A stretch of 52,616 nt of DNA, from contig NZ_SSMX01000023.1 in NCBI RefSeq assembly GCF_004799515.1, positions 1 through 52,616 on the forward strand, given 5' to 3'. This DNA comes from Phenylobacterium sp. (lineage in GTDB: Bacteria; Pseudomonadota; Alphaproteobacteria; Caulobacterales; Caulobacteraceae). Both the position numbers and the translations under genes were made by a program. The notes under the pieces are model-generated. The model saw only the letters and a program-made list of their open reading frames with translations, was not told the origin of the DNA and searched no databases. The stretch's first letter is position 1; each line of letters starts with the position of its first letter. Of this stretch, positions 1 through 7,909 are shown one piece after another.

Positions 1-96
1 GGACGTTCATCCGGGGTCTCCCGGTTAGAGGTTGGAGCTTCGCAACCCCACTCTCTCAACCCGATCCCGGGTGAACAACCTTCGTAGCTTCGACAC

Positions 97-285
97 CTAG
101 GCCGCGAGCGGCTGGCTGGAGACGAGCTGCTTCAGGCGGGCCGCCGCGAGATACTCAGGCTTCAAGAGGCCGCAGCGTTCGGCCACCCGGCCGTTGCGCC
201 ATTCGAGGACCAGCTGGTCGCCTTCCATCCGGTAGCGGCCGCGATGGACCGCCGAGCCTAGGGACACCTGCACCGAATTCCACAT
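97..285 (-). CDS. small hypothetical protein, 62 aa
   Basis: No function recognised. The frame can be extended upstream to 411, but the upstream part is low-complexity and Arg-rich and crosses a terminator, so I start at the ATG at 283-285 (MWNSVQVSLG). A GAGG element lies about 9 nt upstream of it. The product is soluble, has no signal peptide or membrane segment, and looks like a small beta-strand domain (RYRMEGDQLVLEWRNGRVAERCG) followed by a helix. It sits downstream of exbD on the same strand but is separated from it by an intrinsic terminator, so it is probably transcribed separately. It could be a chance ORF, though its composition is protein-like. Confidence 0.5.
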   Translation of the reverse strand: MWNSVQVSLGSAVHRGRYRMEGDQLVLEWRNGRVAERCGLLKPEYLAAARLKQLVSSQPLAA

Positions 286-410
286 GTCGCGCCTCGCGCT
301 GTTATCGGCGGCCGTTCTGGCCGCGTCTTGGGCCCATGTTCGGCCGAACGAGGTTACGCCGCGCTTAATGCTGAATCGAATTTCAGGACGTTGGAGCGGA
401 AACGGGCCCA

Positions 411-443
411 AAGAAAAAGCCCGCCGGATTGCGCCGGCGGGCT
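411..443 (-). terminator. intrinsic terminator downstream of exbD
   Basis: A perfect 10-bp stem (418-427 pairing with 434-443, 6-nt loop) is flanked on its left by an A-rich tract (411-418). Read on the minus strand this is a GC hairpin followed by a U-run, 30 bp past the exbD stop. Confidence 0.85.
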
Positions 444-472
444 CTTGTCTTCGCGAACTCGATCCGTCCGGA

Positions 473-916
473 TCAGAGTTCTTCGTTGATCAGGGCGACC
501 TGGTAGAAGCCATTGCCCTGCAGGGTGTTCATCACCGCCATGAAGTCGCCGTAGCGGACCGTCTTGTCGGCGCGGATGTAGACGCGCTGCTGGGTCGGCG
601 GCGTCGCCGGGTCGTCCTGCGCCAGACGGCGCGAGAGGTCGCCCGTGAGCGTCGCCAGCGAGGTGGCCGCCGTGTCGATGAACACCGCGCCGCCGTTCTG
701 GATGTTGATGACGATCGGTTCCTTGATCTTCGTCCCCGGCGGCGGCGGCTGAGCCGGCGGCAGGTCGAGCTTGATCGACACCGTGGCGGCCGGAATCGCC
801 ACCATGAAGATGATGAGGAGCACCAGCATCACGTCCACGAAGGGCGTGACGTTGATGTCGCTGTTCTGGCCGAGGTCGAAACGTCCGCCGCCTCCGCCGC
901 CCAGCTTTGCACCCAT
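473..916 (-). CDS. exbD: ExbD/TolR family biopolymer transport protein
   Basis: Inner-membrane proton-channel subunit of the ExbB-ExbD energiser family that powers TonB-dependent outer-membrane transport. The 147-aa product has a short glycine-rich cytoplasmic N-terminus, then one transmembrane segment (about residues 24-43) with the conserved Asp (D28, in PFVDVMLVLLIIF) that carries protons in this family, a proline-rich stretch (PPAQPPPPG), and a periplasmic domain ending in the typical YGDFMAVMNTLQGNGF region. The start at 916 is chosen because AGGGAAGGA lies just upstream; the frame extends to 1027 without such a site. It is solitary: no exbB or tonB is next to it here, and it is divergent from a WD40 gene. 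Confidence 0.93.
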   Translation of the reverse strand: MGAKLGGGGGGRFDLGQNSDINVTPFVDVMLVLLIIFMVAIPAATVSIKLDLPPAQPPPPGTKIKEPIVINIQNGGAVFIDTAATSLATLTGDLSRRLAQDDPATPPTQQRVYIRADKTVRYGDFMAVMNTLQGNGFYQVALINEEL

Positions 917-1025
917 GCGTAAATTCCTTCCCTGGGGCGTTTTCCGCCCGGCCCTTAAGAGTCCAGCGACCATTGGCAAGCCGCCGCGGCGTTGTAAAGC
1001 CCGAAGCCGCGATCTAGTGGAAGCC

Positions 1026-1994
1026 ATGCAGTACGCCTTCGACGCCTACGTAACGGCGGTCTCTTTCGACACGGCCGGAAAGGCGGTCTTCGCGCTCGGC
1101 GACGGCAGCGTCCGCTTCGAGGACGGCGCGGCCGTGGACGCCCACGACGGGGCCATTCTGGCGGCCGTGGCGCACCCCTCGGGCCAGGGGCTCCTGACCG
1201 GCGGCGACGACGGGCGCCTCGTCTGGTCGCAGGCCTCGGGCGCGCGGGAGATCGCCGCCCTGCCCGGCAAGTGGATCGACGCGGTGGCCGCGAGCCCTGC
1301 GTCCGGCCTGATCGCCTTTTCCGCCGGCCGCGAGGCGCACGTGCGAGATGCAGCCGACGCTGACTTTTCGCGCAGTTTCGCCCACGACAAGACGGTCGCC
1401 GACCTCGCCTTCGAGCCCAAGGGCCGCCGGCTGGCCGCGGCGACCTACGGCGGAGTCTGGCTGTGGTACGCCCGTATCGAGGCCCAGAAGCCCGGCAAGC
1501 TGGCCTGGGCCGGCAGCCACGTGGCCTGCGCCTGGAGCCCGGACGGCAAGTTCCTGGTCAGCGCCATGCAGGAGAACCAGCTGCACGGCTGGCGCGTGGC
1601 CGACGAGAAGAACATGCGCATGGGCGGCTATCCGGCCAAGCCGAAGAGCCTAACCTTCCTGTCGAAGGGGAGCATGCTGGCCACCTCCGGCGCCAACGGC
1701 GTGGTGGTCTGGCCCTTCGCCGGCGCCACCGGACCGATGGGCAAGCAGGCGGCCGAGGTCGGCTACGACGAGGCGGCCATGGTGGTGACGGTGGCGGGCG
1801 CGCCGGCCCTGCCCTGGGTCGCCGCCGGCCTCGATGACGGCCGCGTCTGGGCCTGCGACCTGACCGGCCAGCGGATCGTCCCGCTGAAAGCCGAGAAGGG
1901 GGCGAGCGTCACGGCCCTGGCCATCGCCCGAGACGCCCGGCGCGTGGCCTGGGGCTGCGAGGACGGCGCGGCGGGGGTGGCGGAGGTCGGGTAG
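1026..1994 (+). CDS. WD40 repeat protein
   Basis: A 322-aa beta-propeller protein with no signal peptide, hence probably a cytoplasmic scaffold. Degenerate WD40 blades can be followed along the chain (HDGAILAAVAHPSG...GDDGRLVW; FAHDKTVADLAFEPKGRRLAAATYGGVWLW; GSHVACAWSPDGKFLVSAMQENQLHGW; LPWVAAGLDDGRVWACDL). The ATG at 1026 follows GTGGAAGCC, and the upstream extension of the frame to 771 is antisense to exbD, so I exclude it. It is transcribed divergently from exbD across about 110 bp. Partner and role cannot be told from sequence. Confidence 0.85.
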   Translation: MQYAFDAYVTAVSFDTAGKAVFALGDGSVRFEDGAAVDAHDGAILAAVAHPSGQGLLTGGDDGRLVWSQASGAREIAALPGKWIDAVAASPASGLIAFSAGREAHVRDAADADFSRSFAHDKTVADLAFEPKGRRLAAATYGGVWLWYARIEAQKPGKLAWAGSHVACAWSPDGKFLVSAMQENQLHGWRVADEKNMRMGGYPAKPKSLTFLSKGSMLATSGANGVVVWPFAGATGPMGKQAAEVGYDEAAMVVTVAGAPALPWVAAGLDDGRVWACDLTGQRIVPLKAEKGASVTALAIARDARRVAWGCEDGAAGVAEVG

Positions 1995-2001
1995 AGCGCG
2001 C

Positions 2002-2029
2002 GCCCTCTTCCGGCGAAGCGGAAGAGGGC
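2002..2029. terminator. hairpin between convergent genes
   Basis: Perfect 11-bp stem (2002-2012 with 2019-2029, loop gcgaag) between the stop of the WD40 gene (1994) and the stop of the RcnB-like gene (2042). There is no T-tract on either side, so it may act as a weak bidirectional terminator or mRNA 3' end stabiliser. Confidence 0.5.
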
Positions 2030-2041
2030 GGCTCTGAAGCC

Positions 2042-2320
2042 TTAGCGGCTGTTGGCGATCACCGAGGCGATCACGCCGGTGGCCACGGCGCCCAGGACGT
2101 AGTTGCCGTCGACCTGGCGCCATTCGTAGCCGCGCGGCGGGCTGTGCAGGTGATGGGCGTGCCAGTCGACCTTCTCGCCGCGGCCCCAGTCCTCCTGCTT
2201 CATGTGGTAGCCCTTCTTCCATTCGTCGTGCCGGACATAGCCGCCCGGCTGGGCGAAGGCGGCGCCGGCGGCGGTCAGCGCGATGACGGCCGCCGCAGCG
2301 GCGGTGAAGGTGCGTTTCAT
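2042..2320 (-). CDS. RcnB family periplasmic protein
   Basis: A 92-aa exported protein: Sec signal peptide (MKRTFTAAAAAVIALTAAG, cut near AFA-Q), then the pattern of RcnB-like proteins, with a charged WKKGY region, a linker, and the end motif RGYEWRQVDGNYVLGAVATGVIASVI. RcnB of E. coli is a periplasmic factor for Ni/Co homeostasis, but most alphaproteobacterial members are uncharacterised. The start at 2320 has AGGGAGAT upstream; the longer reading to 2416 lacks support. The His cluster (residues about 57-62) could bind metal, which is inference. It is divergent from the enoyl-CoA hydratase gene. Confidence 0.8.
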   Translation of the reverse strand: MKRTFTAAAAAVIALTAAGAAFAQPGGYVRHDEWKKGYHMKQEDWGRGEKVDWHAHHLHSPPRGYEWRQVDGNYVLGAVATGVIASVIANSR

Positions 2321-2487
2321 ATGGAATCTCCCTGTGGATGAGGCGCGCAGCTCTGCGCCTTGTCCCCCGACGCCAGGGTGAACGCCCCGGGCAGGCCTTC
2401 GTTCATTTTCAGACACGGCGGCCCTGGCGGCTTGCCTGCCCCGACGGCGGGGCGCTTAGTTTCGGCCAAAACCGGGCGGAGGACCCC

Positions 2488-3318
2488 ATGAGCGAGACCC
2501 TGGAACGGCCCGCGGCGGAGATGTCGGCGGAGGTGCTCTACGAGGCGGCGGACGGAATCGCCACCATCACGCTCAACCGCCCCGAGCGGATGAACGCCAT
2601 CTCCGGCCCGATGCTGGCCCGGCTGAGCGAGCTTCTGTTGAAGGCCAACGCCGATCCCAAGGTGCGCGTGGTGATCCTGACCGGCGCCGGCCGCGCCTTC
2701 TGCGTCGGCCTCGACCTGGTGGACGCCACCCAAGGCTCCGGGATCGGCTCGTCCGCCCAGGCCGCCGCGCCAAGCGTCAACCTCGACCTGCGCACCGCGC
2801 CGCCCACGGTGCTGTTCGCCATGGACAAGCCCACCATCTGCGCCCTGAACGGGGCCGCCGCCGGCTACGGCATGGACACCGCGCTCGGCTGCGACCTCCG
2901 CATCATGGGCGAGAGCTCCAAGCTGGCGGCCGCCTTCGTCAAGCGCGGCGTGGTGCCGGAAAGCGGCGGCACCTGGATCCTGCCGCGCCTGCTGGGCTGG
3001 GCGAAGGCCGCGGAGGTGATCTTCACCGGCCGCACCCTGTCGGCGCCCGAGTGCCTGGCGCTGGGCCTGGCCAACGAGGTGGTCCCCGACGCCGAACTGA
3101 TGCCGCGCGCCCGCGCCGTCGCCGCCGAGATCGCCGCCAACGCCCCGCTGGCGGTGCAGTCGGCCAAGCGGCTGATGCGCATGGGGATGGACGAGACCTT
3201 CAACGACCACGTCCACCACGTCTATCTGCAGTTCCTGCAGCTGGTGCGCACCCAGGATTTCCGGGAAGGCATGACCTCCTTCCTGGAAAAGCGCCCCGCC
3301 GACTTCCAGGGCCGCTAA
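2488..3318 (+). CDS. enoyl-CoA hydratase/isomerase family protein
   Basis: A 276-aa crotonase-fold enzyme. It shows the family core: NRPERMNAI near residue 32, the oxyanion-hole segments (GAGRAFCVGLDL; ALNGAAAGYGMDTALGCDLRI), and the PESGGTW and LGLANEVVP regions. Crotonases act on acyl-CoA thioesters, typically hydrating enoyl-CoA in fatty-acid beta-oxidation; the exact substrate cannot be told. In the usual catalytic region the sequence reads KRGVVPESGGTW, keeping the Glu position of the second catalytic acid. The ATG at 2488 follows GCGGAGGA. Its stop interlocks with that of the convergent chrA gene in CTAA at 3315-3318. Confidence 0.9.
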   Translation: MSETLERPAAEMSAEVLYEAADGIATITLNRPERMNAISGPMLARLSELLLKANADPKVRVVILTGAGRAFCVGLDLVDATQGSGIGSSAQAAAPSVNLDLRTAPPTVLFAMDKPTICALNGAAAGYGMDTALGCDLRIMGESSKLAAAFVKRGVVPESGGTWILPRLLGWAKAAEVIFTGRTLSAPECLALGLANEVVPDAELMPRARAVAAEIAANAPLAVQSAKRLMRMGMDETFNDHVHHVYLQFLQLVRTQDFREGMTSFLEKRPADFQGR

Positions 3319-3851
3319 CGCCCCGCCAGCGCCAGCAGCACCGAGAAGACGCCGCCGAGACCCAGAATCCAGAGCGGGTTGCGCCTGGCGAACAGCACCC
3401 AGGCCGCGCCCGCCGCGGTGAGCGCCCAGCCGACCAAGGTGGGATCGGCGGCGCGGCCGATGGCGACGCCGCTGGCCAGGATCAGGCCCACGGCCACCGG
3501 GGCCAGGCCCAGCTTCAGGGCCTGCACCAGGCGGGTGCGCTCGAACCTCACGGTGAGCCGCCCCAGCGCCAGGCAGACCACCGAGGAGGGCGCGAGGATC
3601 GCGGCGGTGGAGACCAGGAGGCCCAGGGCGCCGGCCACCTTCCAGCCCACGACGCTGGCGATCAGGATGTTGGGGCCGGGCGCGGCGCGGGCCACGGCGT
3701 AGAGCTGCAGGAACTGCGGATCGCTCATCCACTGGCGGCGCCAGACCACCAGCTTGCGGAGGTCCGGCGCGATGGTTGCCGCGCCGCCGAAGGCCGCCAG
3801 CGACAGGATGGCGAAGTCGAGCGCCAGCGCCAGAAGCGGCAGGCGGTTCAT
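3315..3851 (-). CDS. chrA: chromate transporter, short-chain, second half
   Basis: A 178-aa hydrophobic protein of the CHR family with about five or six membrane segments. It carries the family motifs FGG (AAFGGAATIAPDLRKLVV) and the APGPN signature (ARAAPGPNILIASVVGWK). Short-chain CHR proteins work in pairs and together replace the fused long ChrA, exporting chromate from the cytoplasm. The start at 3849-3851 overlaps the stop of the upstream partner gene by 4 nt (ATGA), showing translational coupling. The chromate substrate is known for the family but not shown here. Confidence 0.9.
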   Translation of the reverse strand: MNRLPLLALALDFAILSLAAFGGAATIAPDLRKLVVWRRQWMSDPQFLQLYAVARAAPGPNILIASVVGWKVAGALGLLVSTAAILAPSSVVCLALGRLTVRFERTRLVQALKLGLAPVAVGLILASGVAIGRAADPTLVGWALTAAGAAWVLFARRNPLWILGLGGVFSVLLALAGR

Positions 3852-4417
3852 ACGGCCGTCTCTATCGTCAGCCGCCAGGCGGCGTAGGCCATGCTGAGCG
3901 CGCCAATGCCCAGGGCCACCCAGACCAGCGGCGCGCCGGCCACGGCGACCAGGGCGAAGGCCGCCGCGCCGAATACGAGGCCGTCCCAGCGCCGGCGCAG
4001 GCTCCAAGCCATCCGCAGGCCCGTGCCGAACACCAGGCCGGCGCCGGTCGACGCCATGCCGGCCAGCAGGGCCTTGACCAGGGGCGCGCCTTCGACCCGG
4101 TCATAGACCTCCAGGATGGCCAGCAGCAGGACGAGCGGCGGCGCCATCAGGGCCGCCATGGCGGTGAGCGCGCCGGAGAGCCCACGCGCCCGGTCGCCGA
4201 TCAGCACCGCCAGGTTGACGGTGTTGGCGCCCGGCAGGGTCTGGGCCAAGCCCAGCAAGGCCGCGTAGTCCTCGTCGCCAAACCAGCCGCGCTCCTCCAC
4301 CAGCACGCGGCGCGCCGAGGCGGCCACCCCGCCGAAGCCCAGGAGCCCGATGCGCAGGAAGGCGCGGGCCAGCTCCGCGTGGCCGTGGGCGTAGGCGTCG
4401 GCTGGATCGGCGGCCAT
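3848..4417 (-). CDS. chrA: chromate transporter, short-chain, first half
   Basis: A 189-aa membrane protein, partner of the gene just downstream. It holds the N-terminal CHR signature: FLRIGLLGFGGVAAS near residue 21, then EERGWFGDEDYAALLGLAQTLPGANTVNLAVLIGDR, where TLPGA corresponds to the conserved PGP-type motif. Five or six hydrophobic helices follow. The two genes overlap by ATGA and are of similar length, as in known paired CHR operons. No ChrB-type regulator is adjacent. Specificity for chromate is inferred from the family. Confidence 0.9.
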   Translation of the reverse strand: MAADPADAYAHGHAELARAFLRIGLLGFGGVAASARRVLVEERGWFGDEDYAALLGLAQTLPGANTVNLAVLIGDRARGLSGALTAMAALMAPPLVLLLAILEVYDRVEGAPLVKALLAGMASTGAGLVFGTGLRMAWSLRRRWDGLVFGAAAFALVAVAGAPLVWVALGIGALSMAYAAWRLTIETAV

Positions 4418-4467
4418 GCGCGGCTCCGGGCGCTTGCGAAGCCCTTGAGCCTAGCGGGGATTGCGCC

Positions 4468-5340
4468 TCAGGCCACCATGGGCACGGGTTCGCGCGAAGA
4501 TCCGCGGCTGCTCGTCTCGGGCGCCTCGACCGCGGTCCCGTAGCCGAAGGCGTGGCGGAGGCTCTGCTCCAGCCGCCGCTCCAGCACGGCGATCTCGGTC
4601 GGGCCGTACTGGCAGGCCATCCGCGCGGCGCGGTCGGGGGCGATGTCCTCGCCGTAGGCCGGATCGAGCTTCGCCTGGACCACGGCGCGCGAGGCGACCG
4701 CCATGGCCGCCGCCAGGTCCGCGTCGTCCAGTTCCACGCCCCAATGCGCCCAGATGCGCCGGATCCAGATTTCCGGATCGCGCTCCACGTCCTCGTAGCG
4801 CACCACCATCACCGACTGCGGGAAGACCCGCTTCAGGAGGCCCCAGCGGTTGAAGAAGCGGATGAACCACCAGAGGTCGACGCCCTGGGCCGAGGGCTGG
4901 CGGGCCACATAGTCGCTCAAGGGGCCCAGCGCCTTGGCCTCGCGCCACTTGAAGAAATAGGACAACAGCGAATCGGGGATTCGCCGCACCAGCAGCACCA
5001 CCGGCGGCAGGCGGATGATGCGCATCGCGCCGAGCAGCGCCACCAGCCGCGAGGGCATGTGGTGCGAGCTGCCGATCTTCGGCGCCTGCGGGAAGGTCCG
5101 CTTGTGGCGGGCGTGGCCGATGTAGACATCGCTCTGCGGCCCGCTGGAATACGCCGGCGGCGGCAGCTGCAGATGGTGGGCGACCGCATGGCTCAGCATG
5201 AAGCGCAGCCAGTGGGTGCCGGAATTGTGGCCGCTGATCAGGAAGCCGTCCACGCGGTCGGCGTAGTGCAGCAGGTGGAAGCGCGAGAGATCGTCACGCA
5301 CGTCGGCGGCGAGCAACGGCAGACGGTACGCGTCACGCAT
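4468..5340 (-). CDS. sulfotransferase family protein
   Basis: A 290-aa cytosolic P-loop-like sulfotransferase, a family that moves sulfate from PAPS to hydroxyl or amino groups of carbohydrates, lipids or small molecules. The 5'-phosphosulfate loop is visible as LISGHNSGTHWLRFML (residues about 34-49). The 3'-phosphate binding strand-helix is likely VLLVRRIPDSLLSYFFKW (about 115-132), and YEDVERDPEIW matches the region after it. The acceptor cannot be predicted. A strong-looking -10 hexamer lies 54 bp upstream. Its neighbours (chrA, nitroreductase) do not indicate a pathway. Confidence 0.82.
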   Translation of the reverse strand: MRDAYRLPLLAADVRDDLSRFHLLHYADRVDGFLISGHNSGTHWLRFMLSHAVAHHLQLPPPAYSSGPQSDVYIGHARHKRTFPQAPKIGSSHHMPSRLVALLGAMRIIRLPPVVLLVRRIPDSLLSYFFKWREAKALGPLSDYVARQPSAQGVDLWWFIRFFNRWGLLKRVFPQSVMVVRYEDVERDPEIWIRRIWAHWGVELDDADLAAAMAVASRAVVQAKLDPAYGEDIAPDRAARMACQYGPTEIAVLERRLEQSLRHAFGYGTAVEAPETSSRGSSREPVPMVA

Positions 5341-5393
5341 GAATAGCCCCAGCGCCAGAACCCAGGCTGACCAGAGCTGATTTTTATGCCGCC

Positions 5394-5424
5394 ATTATAT
5401 CGAAACTATGTAAGTGCAATTCAA
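5394..5424 (-). promoter_or_regulatory. sigma-70-like promoter for the sulfotransferase gene
   Basis: In an AT-rich island of an otherwise GC-rich region, the minus strand reads TTGAAT (5424-5419), 19 nt, then a perfect TATAAT (5399-5394), ending 53 bp before the sulfotransferase start. The spacer is 2 nt longer than ideal. The island also separates this gene from nitroreductase. Confidence 0.5.
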
Positions 5425-5441
5425 AGTTGTCACATACGCCG

Positions 5442-6104
5442 TTATCCGAAACCCCGGAGTTCACCCCAAACCTCGAAGGCGTCACGGCTGGCCTTAAGGG
5501 TGTTGATCGGGTGATCTTCCTCACGATACCCCAAGGCCATGCCGGCGAACAGCATGTGATCGTCAGGTAATCCCAGGAACTCAGCCACGGTCTTCGGGTA
5601 ACGCGCCCAGTATTCCTGAGGGCAAGTGTCGAGGCCCCGCTCCACCGCCAGCAGCATGACATTCTGCATGAACATGCCCAGATCTGCCCATTGTGGGGGG
5701 CCAAGCTTGCGGTCCAGGCAGAAGAACAGGCCGACCGGCGCCCCGAAAAAGTCGCCGTTCCTGGCGAGCTGGCGGAGCCGCGCCGGCTTGTCGTCCCGCG
5801 GAATCCCGATGGTGGCGTAGAGGTCTTCGCCGTTCTGATAGCGCCGGCTGCGGAAAGGCTCCCACAGGTTGGGCGGATAGACCTCGTACTCCGGCGCCTC
5901 GCCGAACGGGTTGGCGGCGACCTGCGCCTTGAACGCCGCCAGCGCCTCGCCGGCCAGGCCGTAGACACGCCAGGGCTGCAGATTGCCGCCGCTGGGCGCC
6001 TGGGCGGCGCGGGCGAGAATCTCCGCCACAATCTCGCCCGCCACCGGATCTGGCCGGAAGGCGCGGATCGAAATGCGCCGCGCGACGGCTTCGCTGACAT
6101 CCAT
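5442..6104 (-). CDS. nitroreductase family protein
   Basis: A 220-aa FMN-dependent oxidoreductase of the NfsB/RdxA type, which usually reduces nitro-aromatics or quinones with NAD(P)H as a homodimer. Family marks: RRISIRAFRPDPV near the N-terminus (phosphate-binding Arg residues), APSGGNLQPWRVY (FMN binding, residues about 36-48), and the C-terminal GMALGYREEDHPINT block. Physiological substrate unknown. It is divergent from mtgA, with a 5' region of only about 80 bp shared. Confidence 0.92.
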   Translation of the reverse strand: MDVSEAVARRISIRAFRPDPVAGEIVAEILARAAQAPSGGNLQPWRVYGLAGEALAAFKAQVAANPFGEAPEYEVYPPNLWEPFRSRRYQNGEDLYATIGIPRDDKPARLRQLARNGDFFGAPVGLFFCLDRKLGPPQWADLGMFMQNVMLLAVERGLDTCPQEYWARYPKTVAEFLGLPDDHMLFAGMALGYREEDHPINTLKASRDAFEVWGELRGFG

Positions 6105-6184
6105 GAAGGGCGCTCCGGCTTGACGCGCTCATGCGGCGCACGCCAGCTATCGCCACAGCGCAAGATCAAGGCAAGGACGCCCGC

Positions 6185-6931
6185 TTGGCCCGACGCTCAA
6201 AGCCCCAGCGGCCGGTCCGCGCGCGCGGCGGTCCCCATAGAGGCCTGGGGGGCCGGATCGTTCGCTGGGCGATGATCCTCGTCCTGGTGTTCGGCCTGGT
6301 CGGGCCGGTGGCCATCGTCGCCGTCTACCGCTTCGTGCCGCCGCCGATGACCTGGCTGATGATCGAGCGGATGGTCCAGGGCCACGGCTTCGACCGCCGC
6401 TGGGTCCCGCTCAACCGCATCTCCCCGCAGCTGGTGCGCAGCGTGATCGGCGCTGAGGACGCGCGCTTCTGCGAGCACCACGGCTTCGACTGGGGCGCCA
6501 TGCAGAAGGCCATGGCGCACAATGAGGAACGGCCCGGCAAGATCCGCGGCGGCTCGACCATCAGCCAGCAGACCGCCAAGAACGTCTTCCTCTGGCCGCA
6601 CCGCGACTATGTCCGCAAGGGCCTGGAAGCCTGGTTCACCGTGCTGATCGAGGCGATCTGGGGCAAGCCCAGGATCCTGGAGGTCTATCTGAACTCCATC
6701 GAATGGGGTCCCGGCGTCTACGGCGCCGAGGCCGCCGCCCAGGTCAACTTCCATGAGAGCGCCGCCCAGCTGAACCCGGCGCAGGCCGCGCGGCTGGCGG
6801 CGATCATCCCCAAGCCGCTGGCCTGGAAGGCCTCCAAGCCCGGCCCCTATATCCAGAAACGCGGCGGCCACATCGCCGCCGCCGCCGGCGCCATCCGCCG
6901 CGACGGCCTGGCTGACTGCGTGCTGCGCTAG
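6185..6931 (+). CDS. mtgA: monofunctional peptidoglycan transglycosylase
   Basis: A GT51 enzyme that polymerises lipid II into glycan strands at the periplasmic face of the inner membrane. One N-terminal membrane anchor ([21 protein letters not shown]) is followed by the GT51 core: [17 protein letters not shown] (catalytic Glu), [32 protein letters not shown] (second conserved Glu) and [11 protein letters not shown] prefer the TTG at 6185 because AAGGA sits 7 nt upstream; an ATG at 6131 gives 18 more residues but has no visible ribosome binding site. It has no transpeptidase domain. Confidence 0.93.
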   Translation: MARRSKPQRPVRARGGPHRGLGGRIVRWAMILVLVFGLVGPVAIVAVYRFVPPPMTWLMIERMVQGHGFDRRWVPLNRISPQLVRSVIGAEDARFCEHHGFDWGAMQKAMAHNEERPGKIRGGSTISQQTAKNVFLWPHRDYVRKGLEAWFTVLIEAIWGKPRILEVYLNSIEWGPGVYGAEAAAQVNFHESAAQLNPAQAARLAAIIPKPLAWKASKPGPYIQKRGGHIAAAAGAIRRDGLADCVLR

Positions 6932-6962
6932 CCGCCGGCCCCGCCTAGGCCAGGCCGGGCGC

Positions 6963-6978
6963 TGGCCTCCCTATTGCA
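6963..6978 (+). promoter_or_regulatory. sigma-54-like -24/-12 element
   Basis: TGGC at 6963-6966 and TTGCA at 6974-6978 stand with exactly 10 nt between GG and GC, as required for a sigma-54 promoter. Two of the less conserved positions after TGGC differ from consensus. It lies 76 bp before the PEP-CTERM gene start at 7055. Confidence 0.4.
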
Positions 6979-7054
6979 AAGCTTCAGGTTAACCGGCGGC
7001 GCTGTCCAGAATTGGCACGGCAAGGCCATCCACCCTGTGACCGAGGCTTGCCCC

Positions 7055-7768
7055 ATGAAGACCCAAATCGCCTTCGCCGCGCTCGCCGCCGGCCTGATCG
7101 CCGCCGGTTCGGCGTCCGCCACCCAGCTCCTGGCCAACGGGAACTTCGACGCCGGGAACACCGGCTTCACCAGCCAGTACGTCTATTCGCCGCCGAACGG
7201 CACGGGCGCCAACCTGTGGCCGGAAGGCACCTACGACGTCACCACCAACCCGAACCTCGACCATCCGCTGTTCGCATCCTTCGGCGACCACACCCCGGCC
7301 CCGTCGCTGGGCGAGATGATGGTGGTCAACGGCGCGTCGGCGCCCAACACCATCGTCTGGTCGGAAGGCAGCAACGGCGCGCCCCTCGTCGGGGCGTCGA
7401 ACACCGCCTACACCTTCTCCTTCTGGGTCGCCTCGGTCTATCCGGACAGCCCCGCGGACCTGCAGCTGTGGATCAACGGCCAGGTGGTGAACGGCGCTTC
7501 CTTCCAGGCCGAGGGCGGCCCGGCCGGCGTCGGTAACTGGCAGGAATTCACCTACAGCGGCGTCACCGGCTCCACGGGCCTGCAGAGCATCTCGCTCAGC
7601 AACCTCAACCTGCAGCCCAGCGGCAACGACTTCGCCCTGGACGACATGAGCCTGACGGGCGTGGCCGTGCCGGAGCCCACGAGCTGGGCCCTGATGCTGG
7701 TCGGCTTCGGCGGCCTGGGCGCCCTGCTGCGCAGCCGCCGCCGGCGCGGAGTCCTCGCCGCGGCCTGA
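7055..7768 (+). CDS. PEP-CTERM (PEPxxWA) secreted protein
   Basis: A 237-aa exported protein: N-terminal signal peptide (MKTQIAFAALAAGLIAAGSASA), a beta-rich body opening with LLANGNFDAGNTGF, typical of carbohydrate-binding-like PEP-CTERM proteins, and a C-terminal sorting signal VPEPTSWALMLVGFGGLGALL followed by an Arg cluster. The PEPxxWA-CTERM signal is thought to be processed by an exosortase in the inner membrane, delivering the protein to the surface or matrix. No exosortase is in this window. A sigma-54-like element lies upstream and a clear terminator downstream, so it is likely monocistronic. Confidence 0.9.
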   Translation: MKTQIAFAALAAGLIAAGSASATQLLANGNFDAGNTGFTSQYVYSPPNGTGANLWPEGTYDVTTNPNLDHPLFASFGDHTPAPSLGEMMVVNGASAPNTIVWSEGSNGAPLVGASNTAYTFSFWVASVYPDSPADLQLWINGQVVNGASFQAEGGPAGVGNWQEFTYSGVTGSTGLQSISLSNLNLQPSGNDFALDDMSLTGVAVPEPTSWALMLVGFGGLGALLRSRRRRGVLAAA

Positions 7769-7814
7769 TCTCTCGAGTTTGCCCGCGGGGACTTTCTCCA
7801 GCCCCGCACAGTGA

Positions 7815-7847
7815 AACGCCGCCGGGGCCCCGCCCGGCGGCGTTTTT
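7815..7847 (+). terminator. intrinsic terminator after PEP-CTERM gene
   Basis: 12-bp perfect stem (7815-7826 with 7833-7844) followed by a run of five T (7843-7847), 46 bp past the stop at 7768. Confidence 0.9.
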
Positions 7848-7909
7848 CGTTTCCAGGCTGCGCCCCGCCGCAACCCCGCGAGGATCCCGGCGGGCGGCGC
7901 CCAACGGCT

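Noticed and set aside
1..96. Short hairpins in the first 96 bases suggested a structured RNA or tRNA end
   Set aside because: No cloverleaf, no T-loop consensus and no terminator; too little sequence to support a call.
6120..6153. Caulobacter-type promoter TTGACGC...GCTATCGC before mtgA
   Set aside because: Spacing of 19 nt is too long for the consensus and the -10 match is partial.
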